A DNA stretch of 64,000 nucleotides from NCBI RefSeq assembly GCF_017569185.1, contig NZ_CP071869.1, positions 186,001 through 250,000 of the forward strand, given 5' to 3'. This document shows positions 8,898 through 20,295 of this stretch, one piece after another. The position numbers were made by a program, and so were the translations under genes. The notes beneath the pieces are model-generated. The model saw only the letters and a list, made by a program, of their open reading frames with translations, searched no databases and was not told where the DNA came from. The DNA is from Polaribacter cellanae. Lineage in GTDB: Bacteria; Bacteroidota; Bacteroidia; Flavobacteriales; Flavobacteriaceae. The first letter of the stretch is position 1. Each line of letters begins with the position of its first letter.

Positions 8898-10031
8898 ATG
8901 AAAACAGTCTATTTAGACAATGCAGCAACAACACCCATAGCTAAAGAAGTTATAGAAATAATGCGAATTTCTATGGCAGAAAATTTTGGAAATCCTTCTT
9001 CTACACATCAATTTGGTAGAAAAGCAAAATCTGCAGTAGAAACTGCACGCAAAAATATCGCAAAACATTTTAATGCAACTGCCAGCGAAATTATTTTTAC
9101 TTCCAGTGGAACAGAAGCCGATAATTTAATTTTACAAAATGCAGTTTTAAATTTAGGAGTTACTCGAATAATAACTTCAAAAATTGAGCACCATGCAGTT
9201 TTACATACCTGCGAATATTTACAAAAAACACATACTATTTCTTTAGAATTTGTAAATATTGATGAATTTGGAACCATCGATTTAACAGATTTAGAGCATA
9301 TTTTAAAATCATCGAAAGAAAAAACGTTGGTTAGTTTAATGCTTATAAATAACGAGATTGGCAATATGCTTCCAGTGGAAGAAGTTGGCTATTTATGTAA
9401 AAAGAACAATGCATTGTTTCATACAGATGCTGTGCAAGCAGTTGGTCACTATAATTTAGATTTACAAAAACAAAACCTAGACTTTTTAGTTGCAAGCGCA
9501 CATAAATTCCATGGGCCAAAAGGTGTAGGTTTTGCATTTTTTAGAAAAGGGTTTGGTGTTTTGCCAATGCTTCATGGAGGAGGTCAAGAAAGAGGTGCAA
9601 GATCGAGTACAGAAAATGTACACGCTATTTTAGGGATGGAAAAAGCGTTAGATATTTCGATTTCTAATTTAAATAAAGATAAAAACTATATAGAAAGTTT
9701 AAAGGTTTATTTTATTTCTGAACTTAAAAAAGTATCAGAAAATATTCACTTTAATGGGCTTTCTTCAGATTTAGATAAAAGTAGTTACACCATTTTAAAT
9801 GTTCGTTTTCCAATAAAAAACGAGATGTTATTGTTCAGTTTAGATTTGGCTGGAATTGCAGTTTCTGGAGGAAGCGCTTGCCAGAGTGGAAGTAACAAGG
9901 GGTCGCATGTTTTATCGGAAATACTTTTTAATGGAGAGGAAAATAAAACCTCTATTCGTTTTTCGTTTTCTAAATTTACCACCAAAGAAGATTTAGATTT
10001 TACAATCTCTAAAATTAAGGAGCTGGTTTAG
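8898..10031 (+). CDS. Cysteine desulfurase, class V aminotransferase fold
   Basis: The 377-residue protein has the NifS/IscS opening YLDNAATTPI, the PLP lysine in SAHKFHGPKG, the GGGQERGARSSTENV loop, and the persulfide cysteine in SGGSACQSGS near residue 320. It takes sulfur from cysteine for Fe-S clusters or thio-modification. No iscU or suf genes are adjacent, so the partner is unknown. A TATTTTTG box ends 5 bases before the ATG, too near the start to be confident it is used. Confidence 0.92.
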   Translation: MKTVYLDNAATTPIAKEVIEIMRISMAENFGNPSSTHQFGRKAKSAVETARKNIAKHFNATASEIIFTSSGTEADNLILQNAVLNLGVTRIITSKIEHHAVLHTCEYLQKTHTISLEFVNIDEFGTIDLTDLEHILKSSKEKTLVSLMLINNEIGNMLPVEEVGYLCKKNNALFHTDAVQAVGHYNLDLQKQNLDFLVASAHKFHGPKGVGFAFFRKGFGVLPMLHGGGQERGARSSTENVHAILGMEKALDISISNLNKDKNYIESLKVYFISELKKVSENIHFNGLSSDLDKSSYTILNVRFPIKNEMLLFSLDLAGIAVSGGSACQSGSNKGSHVLSEILFNGEENKTSIRFSFSKFTTKEDLDFTISKIKELV

Positions 10032-10125
10032 TTTATCTGAGAAAAGTTATTCAGTTATTTGGGCTTGTTTACTAAATAATCCAGTAACTCAATCAGCCAA
10101 TAACAATTTTACTATTTAAAACAAA

Positions 10126-10156
10126 AAAGTCCAAACGTAAAATTTTGGACTTTAAT
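10126..10156 (-). terminator. Terminator after yidC
   Basis: Arms AAAGTCCAAA and TTTGGACTTT flank a short loop. On the minus strand the stem is followed by T-rich sequence. It lies between the converging desulfurase and yidC genes, closer to yidC. Confidence 0.75.
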
Positions 10157-10172
10157 TAGATATAAAAAAATA

Positions 10173-12068
10173 TTATTTTCTTTTCTTTTGCTGTGCTTGT
10201 TGTTCTTGCGCTTGCTTCATAGCATCGTCTATTCTTTGGCGAAATTTACTTTTCTTCTTTTCTGGACGTTTTTTATTTTCTTCGATTTGTGCATGAATTT
10301 TATCTTCATCAATTACAAAATTCTTAATTACTAACATAATTGCTATGGTTAGTAAGTTAGAAACAAAATAATACAAACTTAAAGAACTTGCATAGTTGTT
10401 AAAGAAAAATAACATCATAATAGGAGAGAAGTAAATCATATACTTCATCATTTTACTCATATCTGGCATACCTTCTTGAGGTGGAGCTTGCATGTTTGCT
10501 TGTTGGCTTTGATTCATTTTCATGTAAAAGAAAATAGCTACAGATGCCAAAATTGGAAATAAACTTACGTGATCTCCATAAAAAGGAATTCTAAATGGTA
10601 ACTTAAAAATAACATCATAAGAAGATAAATCTGGTGCCCATAAAAAGCTTTCTTGTCTTAATGCAATGTTTGTAGGAAAAAACTTAAATAAGGCAAAAAA
10701 TACGGGCATTTGTAATAATGCAGGAATACAACCAGACATCATGCTAACCCCTGCTTTTCGCTGAATTGCCATAGTTTCTTGTTGGCGTTTCATCGCGTTT
10801 TCTTTACCAGGGTATTTTTCATTTAATGCTGTTAATTCTGGACGAATTACTTTCATTTTTGCGCTCGATAAATACGATTTGTACACCAATGGCGACATAA
10901 TAATCCGAACAACAATGGTCATTAAAATAATTATTAATCCATAGTTAGATAAAAATCCTTCTAAGAAATTAAAAACAGGATAAAAAACAGTTCTGTTTAA
11001 AAAACCGAAAATTCCCCAACCTAAATCAGATGAATTTGCTAAATCTGTTCCTTCGAATTGTTTTGTTTTAAATAAATTATAATCATTTGGGCCATAAAAC
11101 CATTTCATATTATAATTTAACTCTCCATTAGACAATTCTAAAGATGTTTTTAGTTCGAATCTTTTTGTGAAAACAGTATCAATCTCTTCATTTTTAACTA
11201 AATCTGTAGAAGTAATTGTTGCGTTATTAAAAGGTTTGTTAGACAATAAACTAGAAGTAAAAAAGTGTTGTTTGTAAGAAACCCAATCTACATCATTTAA
11301 CACTTCCGATTTTCCAGCATTTATATAATCTACTTCGTCTTCTGCTTTATAATAGTAATGAGAATACATCGTATTCTCTGTTTTTAAACTTTTTTCGTGA
11401 CGATAACCATCTAAAGTCCAATCTAAATTAATAGGGTTCGAAGAATTAATTACATTTCCTAAACCTTGAGAACGAATAGAAAAATTAACCAAATAGTCTT
11501 TAGGTTTCATTTCGTATCTATACTCCAAAAATTGGGTTTTGGAAACTTTTAATTTTAAAGAAACTACTTGGTTTGCGCCGTTTTTTGTAACAGTTGGCTC
11601 AAAAAATAAATCTTTGGTGTTTAAAATTCTATTGTCTGTGGTTCCAAAATTGATGTTAAAAGACGCATTATTGTCTTTAATCATATATAAAGGAAGCGAG
11701 TCGTAAGTTTTAAAATTCTTAACTAAAGCCTCTTTTATTTGTCCGCCTTTATTATCAATTGTTAATTTAACAACTTCATTTTCTAAAACAGTAACACCTT
11801 TAGAAGCAGAAATTGCACTTTGCGCGAAAGCACCTAATTTATTTTTTAAAACTAATTGTTTAATAGAATCGTTTTCGAAAGTAGTTTCTTTAACAACAGG
11901 GTTTGTAGTTGTATTACTTGTTGCCTTTGTAGAATCTACAACTTGTGTAGTATTTGTGTCTGTAGTTGTATCAGGTTTAGGACTATTGGTGTTCATCCAC
12001 CAAAGAATAATTCCTCCTAATAAAATCATTCCAATAAAAGAATTGAAGTCGAATTTTTTTTGTTCCAT
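10173..12068 (-). CDS. yidC: Membrane protein insertase YidC
   Basis: The 631-residue protein has an N-terminal membrane anchor (FIGMILLGGIILWWM), a Ser/Thr-rich linker, a large periplasmic beta domain (about 80-360), and the conserved C-terminal insertase core from about residue 375. The core has five membrane segments, including the ARG-free flavobacterial variant of TM2 region (VRIIMSPLVYKSYLSSAKMK) and AGVSMMSGCIPALLQMPVFFALF, shown here in part. The tail is basic, as in ribosome-binding YidC forms. It inserts proteins with or without Sec. It lies downstream of pyrG, separated by a repeat element, and the two may be co-transcribed. Confidence 0.96.
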   Translation of the reverse strand: MEQKKFDFNSFIGMILLGGIILWWMNTNSPKPDTTTDTNTTQVVDSTKATSNTTTNPVVKETTFENDSIKQLVLKNKLGAFAQSAISASKGVTVLENEVVKLTIDNKGGQIKEALVKNFKTYDSLPLYMIKDNNASFNINFGTTDNRILNTKDLFFEPTVTKNGANQVVSLKLKVSKTQFLEYRYEMKPKDYLVNFSIRSQGLGNVINSSNPINLDWTLDGYRHEKSLKTENTMYSHYYYKAEDEVDYINAGKSEVLNDVDWVSYKQHFFTSSLLSNKPFNNATITSTDLVKNEEIDTVFTKRFELKTSLELSNGELNYNMKWFYGPNDYNLFKTKQFEGTDLANSSDLGWGIFGFLNRTVFYPVFNFLEGFLSNYGLIIILMTIVVRIIMSPLVYKSYLSSAKMKVIRPELTALNEKYPGKENAMKRQQETMAIQRKAGVSMMSGCIPALLQMPVFFALFKFFPTNIALRQESFLWAPDLSSYDVIFKLPFRIPFYGDHVSLFPILASVAIFFYMKMNQSQQANMQAPPQEGMPDMSKMMKYMIYFSPIMMLFFFNNYASSLSLYYFVSNLLTIAIMLVIKNFVIDEDKIHAQIEENKKRPEKKKSKFRQRIDDAMKQAQEQQAQQKKRK

Positions 12069-12216
12069 GTGTTATTTTAAAATGTCAGTTTGTCATCTTT
12101 AAACTTCTTGTCGAAGTAAAAGGCGACAAATGTAGCAAAACAGTATTGTTTTATGTTTATTTTGCTATGATTATTGTTGATATGGTTAGTAGTTCAAATA
12201 GTATTCCGTTTTAGAA

Positions 12217-12271
12217 TGTCTCTTCGAGTGCAGTCGAGAAGTTTAGGTTTCGACTGCGCTCAACCCAGACA
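12217..12271. repeat. Dispersed palindromic element, copy 1
   Basis: Imperfect inverted repeat with arms TGTCTCTTCGAGTGCAGTCG and CGACTGCGCTCAACCCAGACA-like sequence. It begins 2 bases beyond the pyrG stop codon. It belongs to the same family as 32244-32302 and 59362-59423. Confidence 0.85.
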
Positions 12272-12273
12272 AG

Positions 12274-13956
<1,683 letters not shown>

Positions 13957-14011
13957 CTAAAAATTGTAGATTTGCGTGAAGAAAAAATATTTCATTTTTT
14001 TTCAAATTGTG

Positions 14012-14042
14012 TTTGTCAAAAATAAAAACAGTTGTATATTTG
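14012..14042 (+). promoter_or_regulatory. rpmH promoter, full Bacteroidota consensus
   Basis: TTTG (14012-14015), a 19-base spacer and TATATTTG (14035-14042) match the consensus exactly. The leader to the rpmH ATG is about 60 bases. Confidence 0.85.
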
Positions 14043-14110
14043 CCCACGCTTTAAATGAGGTAAATTCATTGAGCAAAAAATATTAAAGAAGTCATTTAAA
14101 AATACATATA

Positions 14111-14272
14111 ATGCCGAAAAGAACTTATCAGCCATCGAAAAGAAAGAGAAGAAACAAACACGGTTTCAGAGAAAGAATGGCTTCTGCTAATGGAAGGAAA
14201 GTTTTAGCTCGTAGAAGAGCTAAAGGAAGAAAGAAAATTTCTGTGTCTTCGGAAACAAGACATAAAAGATAA
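14111..14272 (+). CDS. rpmH: 50S ribosomal protein L34
   Basis: This 53-residue, highly basic protein reads [19 protein letters not shown] and ends SSETRHKR, the L34 pattern in Bacteroidota. It is the small structural protein near the base of the 50S subunit. It has its own promoter (14012-14042) and terminator (14301-14333). The usual rnpA/dnaA neighbours of other phyla are absent. Confidence 0.97.
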   Translation: MPKRTYQPSKRKRRNKHGFRERMASANGRKVLARRRAKGRKKISVSSETRHKR

Positions 14273-14300
14273 TATAATGATTAACAATTTGTTAATAATT

Positions 14301-14333
14301 AAGGTGTTACTATTTTTAGTAACACCTTTTTTT
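14301..14333 (+). terminator. rpmH terminator
   Basis: Perfect stem AAGGTGTTACT / AGTAACACCTT with a short loop and a T run, 28 bases after the rpmH stop. Confidence 0.9.
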
Positions 14334-14434
14334 ATACCTAACTGCTAACTATTTTTACAAACGAATTAAGTACAGTAACTTAGGTTGTTAAAAAGAAGAG
14401 GTTCTAAATAAGTTTTTTAGTATTAAATTTAAAT

Positions 14435-15277
14435 ATGTTAAATAATAAATTAGACATTAATGTAAATAACAATTTTAATAAATTAAGATTAAAATTACTT
14501 TTTTTACCTTTTTTATTATTGCTTATTATTGCTTTCATCTTATTTATAAAAAGTTCTTTTTCTGTTGATGGATACATTAAAATTCAAGAAAACTTATTTT
14601 TTTATTTGAATGGTAAGTTATCTCAATTACCAAGTTTGCAGTATAATTTAACGCAATTAGGAGATGCATTAATTATTTTTTCGTTAGTAACAATTTTTAT
14701 TATTTATATACCTAAAATTTGGGGCGCAGTTTTAACATCAGGATTAATTTCACTAATAGTTTCTTATGTTTTAAAAAGAGTTTTTGCTGTTCCAAGACCC
14801 GCTGCAATTTTCGATAATGAGAGTTTTACAATTATTGGTAAAACTCTAAAAGGAGCAACAAGCTTACCTTCAGGGCACTCTATAACTACGTTTAGTGTTA
14901 TTACAATTTTGTTATTTGCTTTTATGCCGAAAAAAATCACATCTAAAATAACTTGGTCGGTTTTTATTCTTTTAGTAGGTTTGGTTGTTGTAATTTCTCG
15001 CGTTGGCGTTGGAGCGCATTATCCGTTAGACGTTTTAATTGGAGCAACTATTGGTTATATTTGCGCAGTTTTGGCAATTTTTATCAATAATAAATTTAAT
15101 ATTTGGGCATGGATTCGAAATAAAAAATATTACCCAATTTTTATAGTTATTTTAATAACAGGCGGCCTTACTATAGTTCATAAAATTTTAAAGGCTAACT
15201 TGATAATATTTTACTTCTCTTTATTTGCTATTATTTCAACATTTTATTTAATGATAAAGATTTATGTTAAAAAATAA
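14435..15277 (+). CDS. PAP2 superfamily membrane phosphatase
   Basis: The 280-residue protein has about six membrane segments and all three PAP2 motifs: KRVFAVPRP, LPSGHS and SRVGVGAHYPLD. The family includes lipid A 1- and 4'-phosphatases (LpxE, LpxF) and undecaprenyl diphosphate phosphatases. The following gene, overlapping by 14 bases, encodes an EptA-like phosphoethanolamine transferase. Together they suggest removal of a lipid A phosphate and its replacement with phosphoethanolamine, as in LpxE/EptA pairs. Substrate is inferred from context. Confidence 0.88.
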   Translation: MLNNKLDINVNNNFNKLRLKLLFLPFLLLLIIAFILFIKSSFSVDGYIKIQENLFFYLNGKLSQLPSLQYNLTQLGDALIIFSLVTIFIIYIPKIWGAVLTSGLISLIVSYVLKRVFAVPRPAAIFDNESFTIIGKTLKGATSLPSGHSITTFSVITILLFAFMPKKITSKITWSVFILLVGLVVVISRVGVGAHYPLDVLIGATIGYICAVLAIFINNKFNIWAWIRNKKYYPIFIVILITGGLTIVHKILKANLIIFYFSLFAIISTFYLMIKIYVKK

Positions 15278-16784
15278 AATAAAAATAAATCGTTTTGCTA
15301 TTATCGTAAGTTTTATAAACTTGGTATTATATCATTTACCAGTATTTAAATTTACTACGAATAACATTAATTATAAGAGTTTAAACGGTGTTTTGTTAAT
15401 TGGAAGTTTAGCGATTTTAATCTTCGTTTTAAACGCATTTGTTTTTTATATCGGTTTAACAATTTCTCGAAGAGTTGGTAAATTTTTGTTAGTTTTTTTT
15501 GCGATTGGAAATTCCATTGCACTCTATTTTATTAATACATATAGTGTTATTATAGACAAATCTATGATTGGTAATGTTTTAAATACCAATTACGAAGAAT
15601 CCAGTGCTTTCTTCTCCTTCACTTTAATAGTATATATTGTATTTTTAGGAATTATACCAAGTATTTTTATAGTTAAAACGAAATTAGTTCGTGTAAAAAT
15701 CAAGAAGTTTTTCGTGCACATTATACTTACTTTTATTTTTATTTTAACCTTAGTTTATATAAATTCAAGCAATTGGTTGTGGATTGATAAAAACTCAAAA
15801 TCACTAGGAGCCTTGGTAATGCCTTGGTCTTATGTAGTGAATACTTCTAGGTTTTATTATCATAAAAATCAAGAAAACAAACAAGAAATTTTACTGCCAA
15901 ATGCAACCATAAAAAATAATGAAAAATCGATTGCTGTTCTTGTAATTGGAGAATCGGCAAGAAGTGCAAATTTTTCTTTATATGGATATGAGAAGGAGAC
16001 AACCCCACTTTTATCAAAAATAAATAATATACACGCTTATAAAGCAAATTCTTGTGCAACTTACACAACAGCAGGCGTTAAATGTATTTTAGAACATAAA
16101 GAAAGTAATAAATTATATGAAATTCTACCAAATTATTTATTTAGAAACGATGTAGAGGTTATTTGGAGAACATCAAACTGGGGAGAACCACCAGTACATA
16201 TTAAAAACTATATTCAAGGAAGAGAACTAAAAAAAGATTGTGAAGGAGAAGGTTGTAATTACGATGAAGTTTTATTAAGTGGTTTAAACGAGCAATTATT
16301 GGCAAGTAAAAAAAATAAAATTTTAGTTGTTTTACACACCAGTACAAGTCATGGCCCTACTTATTACAAAAAATACCCTTCAAGATTCAATAAATTTACA
16401 CCAATTTGTAAAAGTGTAGAATTAGGAAATTGTTCGCAAGAAGAGTTGGTAAACGCATACGATAATACAATTCTTTACACAGATTATATTTTATCGACTT
16501 TAATAAATCAATTAAAAGAATTGAAAGAATACAAAAGCACGATGCTTTATGTTTCCGATCATGGAGAATCTTTAGGAGAAAGTAACTTGTACATGCATGG
16601 AATTCCTGCAAGTATTGCACCAAAAGAACAATTAGAAATTCCGTTTATTGTTTGGTTATCGGACAATTCTAAGGAATTAAAAAAGAACGAATTTTTATCA
16701 CAGCAAAATGTTTTTCATAGTGTTTTAGACTTTTTAGCAATAGAAAGCCCTATTTATGATGAAAACAAGAGCATTTTTAAATAA
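15264..16784 (+). CDS. EptA-like phosphoethanolamine transferase
   Basis: The 506-residue protein has five N-terminal membrane segments (to about residue 175) and a periplasmic sulfatase-fold domain. Metal and nucleophile motifs are visible: GESARSANFSLYGYEKETTP, the Thr region CATYTTAGVKC, and YVSDHGESLGE with HGIP near the C-terminus. EptA-type enzymes move phosphoethanolamine from phosphatidylethanolamine to lipid A, which affects resistance to cationic peptides. The start overlaps the PAP2 gene, so the two are coupled. Confidence 0.9.
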   Translation: MLKNKIKINRFAIIVSFINLVLYHLPVFKFTTNNINYKSLNGVLLIGSLAILIFVLNAFVFYIGLTISRRVGKFLLVFFAIGNSIALYFINTYSVIIDKSMIGNVLNTNYEESSAFFSFTLIVYIVFLGIIPSIFIVKTKLVRVKIKKFFVHIILTFIFILTLVYINSSNWLWIDKNSKSLGALVMPWSYVVNTSRFYYHKNQENKQEILLPNATIKNNEKSIAVLVIGESARSANFSLYGYEKETTPLLSKINNIHAYKANSCATYTTAGVKCILEHKESNKLYEILPNYLFRNDVEVIWRTSNWGEPPVHIKNYIQGRELKKDCEGEGCNYDEVLLSGLNEQLLASKKNKILVVLHTSTSHGPTYYKKYPSRFNKFTPICKSVELGNCSQEELVNAYDNTILYTDYILSTLINQLKELKEYKSTMLYVSDHGESLGESNLYMHGIPASIAPKEQLEIPFIVWLSDNSKELKKNEFLSQQNVFHSVLDFLAIESPIYDENKSIFK

Positions 16785-16858
16785 TTAATAATAAAATAAT
16801 CAATTTGATATATAGTTAAATTCTAACTATTTTTACGCACTAAATACACAACTACATA

Positions 16859-19714
16859 ATGCCAAAAAATAACAAACTAAAATCAATTTTAATTATTGGA
16901 TCTGGACCAATTGTAATTGGACAAGCTTGTGAATTTGATTACTCTGGTTCGCAATCTCTAAGATCTTTAAGAGAAGACGGAATTGAAACAATTTTAATTA
17001 ATTCGAATCCAGCAACAATTATGACAGACCCTTCTATGGCAGATCATATTTATTTGTTGCCTCTTACTACAAAGTCGATCATTCAAATTTTAAAAGAACA
17101 CCCACAAATCGATGCTGTTTTACCAACAATGGGTGGACAAACTGCATTAAACCTTTGTATTGAAGCAGACGATAAAGGTATTTGGAGAGATTTTGACGTA
17201 AAATTGATTGGAGTAGATATAGATGCCATTAATATTACAGAAGATAGAGAACAGTTTAGAGAGCTAATGCTAAAAATTGGTGTGCCAATGGCGCCACAAG
17301 CTACTGCAACTTCCTTCTTAAAAGGAAAAGAAATTGCACAAGAATTTGGTTTTCCATTAGTAATTCGCTCTTCTTACACTTTAGGTGGGGCAGGAGCATC
17401 AATCGTATATAAATCGGAAGATTTCGACGAATTGTTAAGTAGAGGTTTAGAAGCTTCTCCAATTCACGAAGTAATGATTGACAAAGCTATGATGGGCTGG
17501 AAAGAATACGAATTGGAATTATTACGTGATAAAAACGATAATGTTGTAATTATCTGTTCTATCGAAAATATGGATCCAATGGGTATTCATACAGGAGATT
17601 CCATAACAGTGGCACCAGCTATGACTTTGTCTGACAAAACCTACCAAAAAATGCGTGATATGGCAATTCATATGATGCGTTCTATTGGAGATTTTGAAGG
17701 TGGTTGTAACGTACAATTTGCAGTTTCGCCAGACGAAAAAGAAGATATTATTGCCATTGAAATCAATCCTCGTGTTTCGCGTTCTTCTGCTTTAGCTTCT
17801 AAAGCAACAGGTTATCCTATTGCAAAAGTGGCAACAAAATTAGCGATTGGTTATTCTTTAGATGAATTAGAAAACGGAATTACAAAATCTACATCTGCTT
17901 TATTCGAACCAACTTTAGATTATGTAATTGTAAAAATACCACGTTGGAATTTTGATAAATTCGAAGGTTCAGACAGAACTTTAGGTTTGCAAATGAAAGC
18001 AGTTGGAGAAGTAATGGGAATTGGACGTTCGTTCCAAGAAGCATTACACAAAGCAACACAATCTTTAGAAATTAAAAGAAATGGTTTAGGTGCAGATGGA
18101 AAAGGCTACACAAACTACAACCAAATTATAGAAAAATTAACCAATGCAAGTTGGGATCGTGTGTTCGCAATTTACGATGCAATTGCAATGGGAATTCCTT
18201 TAAGTCAAATTTACGATATCACAAAAATAGACATGTGGTATTTAAAACAATATGAAGAATTATTTCAATTAGAAAAAGAAATTTCTACCTATACAATTGA
18301 TACAATTCAAAGAGATTTATTGTTAGAAGCAAAACAAAAAGGATATGGAGACAGACAAATAGCACACATGTTAAGCTGTTTGGAAAGTGAAGTATATACA
18401 AAAAGAGAAGAATTAAAAGTACAACGTGTATTTAAATTGGTAGATACTTGTGCTGCCGAATTTAAAGCGAAAACACCTTATTACTATTCCACTTTCGAAA
18501 ACGAAATTGAAACTGCAAATGGCGAAATTACCATTGCAAACGAAAGTATTGTAACAGATAGAAAGAAAATTATTGTTTTAGGTTCTGGACCAAACAGAAT
18601 CGGGCAAGGAATTGAGTTCGATTATTGTTGTGTGCATGGAGTTTTAGCAGCTGCAGAATGTGGTTACGAAACCATTATGATTAACTGTAACCCAGAAACG
18701 GTTTCTACAGATTTTGATACTGCAGATAAATTATATTTCGAACCTGTTTTCTGGGAACATATTTATGACATTATTCGTCATGAAAAACCAGAAGGAGTTA
18801 TTGTGCAATTAGGTGGGCAAACCGCTTTAAAATTAGCAGAAAAGTTAACAAAATACGGAATTAAAATTATAGGAACTTCTTTTGAAGCCTTAGATATTGC
18901 AGAAGATAGAGGAAGATTCTCTTCGATGTTAAAAGACAATAACATTCCTTATCCAGAATTTGGAATTGCAGAAACTGCAGACGAAGCTTTAAAATTAGCA
19001 GACGAGTTAGATTTCCCAATATTGGTAAGACCTTCTTACGTTTTGGGAGGGCAAGGAATGAAAATCGTTATCAACAAAGAAGAATTGGTAGAGCATGTAG
19101 TGGATTTATTAGGTAGAATGCCAAATAACAAACTGTTGTTAGACCATTATTTAGATGGAGCTATTGAAGCAGAAGCAGATGCGATTTGCGATGCAGATGG
19201 AAATGTGTACATCATTGGAATTATGGAACACATAGAGCCTTGTGGAATTCATTCTGGAGATTCTAATGCAACTTTACCAGCCTTTAATTTAGGAGATTTA
19301 GTGTTACAACAAATTAAAGATCATACACATACGATTGCAAGAGAATTAAAAACGGTTGGTTTAATAAACGTACAGTTTGCAATAAAAGACGATGTAGTTT
19401 ATATTATTGAAGCAAATCCAAGAGCTTCTAGAACTGTACCTTTTATTGCGAAAGCCTACAAAGAACCATATGTAAATTATGCAACAAAAGTAATGTTGGG
19501 TCATAATAAAGTTACGGACTTTAATTTTAATCCACAATTAGATGGTTATGCAATTAAACAACCAGTTTTCTCTTTCAACAAGTTTCCGAATGTGAATAAG
19601 AAACTAGGACCAGAAATGAAATCTACTGGAGAAAGTATCTTATTTGTCGATAGTTTAAAAGACGACGAGTTTTACGACTTATATGCAAGACGAAAAATGT
19701 ACTTAAATAAATAA
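16859..19714 (+). CDS. carB: Carbamoyl phosphate synthase large subunit, short form
   Basis: The 951-residue protein has two ATP-grasp halves, each with its preATP domain (IIGSGPIVIGQACEFDYSG and VLGSGPNRIGQGIEFDYCC, shown in part) and the oligomerisation region between. It makes carbamoyl phosphate for arginine and pyrimidine synthesis. E. coli CarB is about 1073 residues. Here the sequence stops soon after GPEMKSTGE, so the C-terminal MGS-like allosteric domain is missing. carA is not in the window. A strong terminator follows. Confidence 0.96.
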   Translation: MPKNNKLKSILIIGSGPIVIGQACEFDYSGSQSLRSLREDGIETILINSNPATIMTDPSMADHIYLLPLTTKSIIQILKEHPQIDAVLPTMGGQTALNLCIEADDKGIWRDFDVKLIGVDIDAINITEDREQFRELMLKIGVPMAPQATATSFLKGKEIAQEFGFPLVIRSSYTLGGAGASIVYKSEDFDELLSRGLEASPIHEVMIDKAMMGWKEYELELLRDKNDNVVIICSIENMDPMGIHTGDSITVAPAMTLSDKTYQKMRDMAIHMMRSIGDFEGGCNVQFAVSPDEKEDIIAIEINPRVSRSSALASKATGYPIAKVATKLAIGYSLDELENGITKSTSALFEPTLDYVIVKIPRWNFDKFEGSDRTLGLQMKAVGEVMGIGRSFQEALHKATQSLEIKRNGLGADGKGYTNYNQIIEKLTNASWDRVFAIYDAIAMGIPLSQIYDITKIDMWYLKQYEELFQLEKEISTYTIDTIQRDLLLEAKQKGYGDRQIAHMLSCLESEVYTKREELKVQRVFKLVDTCAAEFKAKTPYYYSTFENEIETANGEITIANESIVTDRKKIIVLGSGPNRIGQGIEFDYCCVHGVLAAAECGYETIMINCNPETVSTDFDTADKLYFEPVFWEHIYDIIRHEKPEGVIVQLGGQTALKLAEKLTKYGIKIIGTSFEALDIAEDRGRFSSMLKDNNIPYPEFGIAETADEALKLADELDFPILVRPSYVLGGQGMKIVINKEELVEHVVDLLGRMPNNKLLLDHYLDGAIEAEADAICDADGNVYIIGIMEHIEPCGIHSGDSNATLPAFNLGDLVLQQIKDHTHTIARELKTVGLINVQFAIKDDVVYIIEANPRASRTVPFIAKAYKEPYVNYATKVMLGHNKVTDFNFNPQLDGYAIKQPVFSFNKFPNVNKKLGPEMKSTGESILFVDSLKDDEFYDLYARRKMYLNK

Positions 19715-19760
19715 TTATACACTTTTTAGAAGCACCGCAACAAATTAATTTTGAAGAATA

Positions 19761-19801
19761 AAAAAGGTACAGAAAATCATATTTTCTGTACCTTTTTTTT
19801 G
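19761..19801 (+). terminator. carB terminator
   Basis: Perfect stem AAAGGTACAGAAAAT / ATTTTCTGTACCTTT followed by a T run. Confidence 0.92.
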
Positions 19802-19897
19802 TAGTAAAAAAGAAAAAGTAATTTTTATTACAGTAATTTTAATGCAGAAATTGTATTACAGTGTTGCTGTTTAGATTTTAAGACGGGAGTGTAAATT

Positions 19898-20149
19898 AAG
19901 CTCTGTCTGTTACTTTTCCAAGCATGTTTCCTTTTCTATGTTGTTTTCTCTGGTAACTGCTTCTTCAATATTTTTATATGTTTCAAAATAAATAAACCAA
20001 TCTATTTACATCATATTTTTCAGGAAAACTTTTTTATTCCAATTTTATGCTCGTAAACTCTTCTTTGTAAATCATTGGTAGCTCCAATATATAAAGTTTC
20101 TCTATTTACTAACCAAAAAACACACGTAATATTGGTGAATATTTTTCAT
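19898..20149 (-). pseudogene. Decayed GIY-YIG endonuclease gene
   Basis: From the ATG at 20149 the minus strand reads MKNIHQYYVCFLVSK, then continues in another frame as RETLYIGATNDLQRRVYEHK, then in others as PEKYDVNRLVYF and FETYKNIEEAVTREN. These are the successive blocks of small UvrC-like GIY-YIG proteins common in flavobacteria. At least three frame changes and an in-frame stop break it, and the C-terminal KQLKKW-type block is degraded. The remaining sequence between carB and the DUF1343 gene (19802-19897, 20150-20295) shows no gene. Confidence 0.85.
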
Positions 20150-20295
20150 TTATTACTGAATTTTGGATTGCTTATTGGGTTTATATTGAATAAAATATAA
20201 AGTTAGAAATGAAAAGTTTAATAAGATAATTATTAAAGAATAAATTTAAGAAAATATTCTATTTGTTATTCTTGGAGAAAATAGGAATAACAAGG

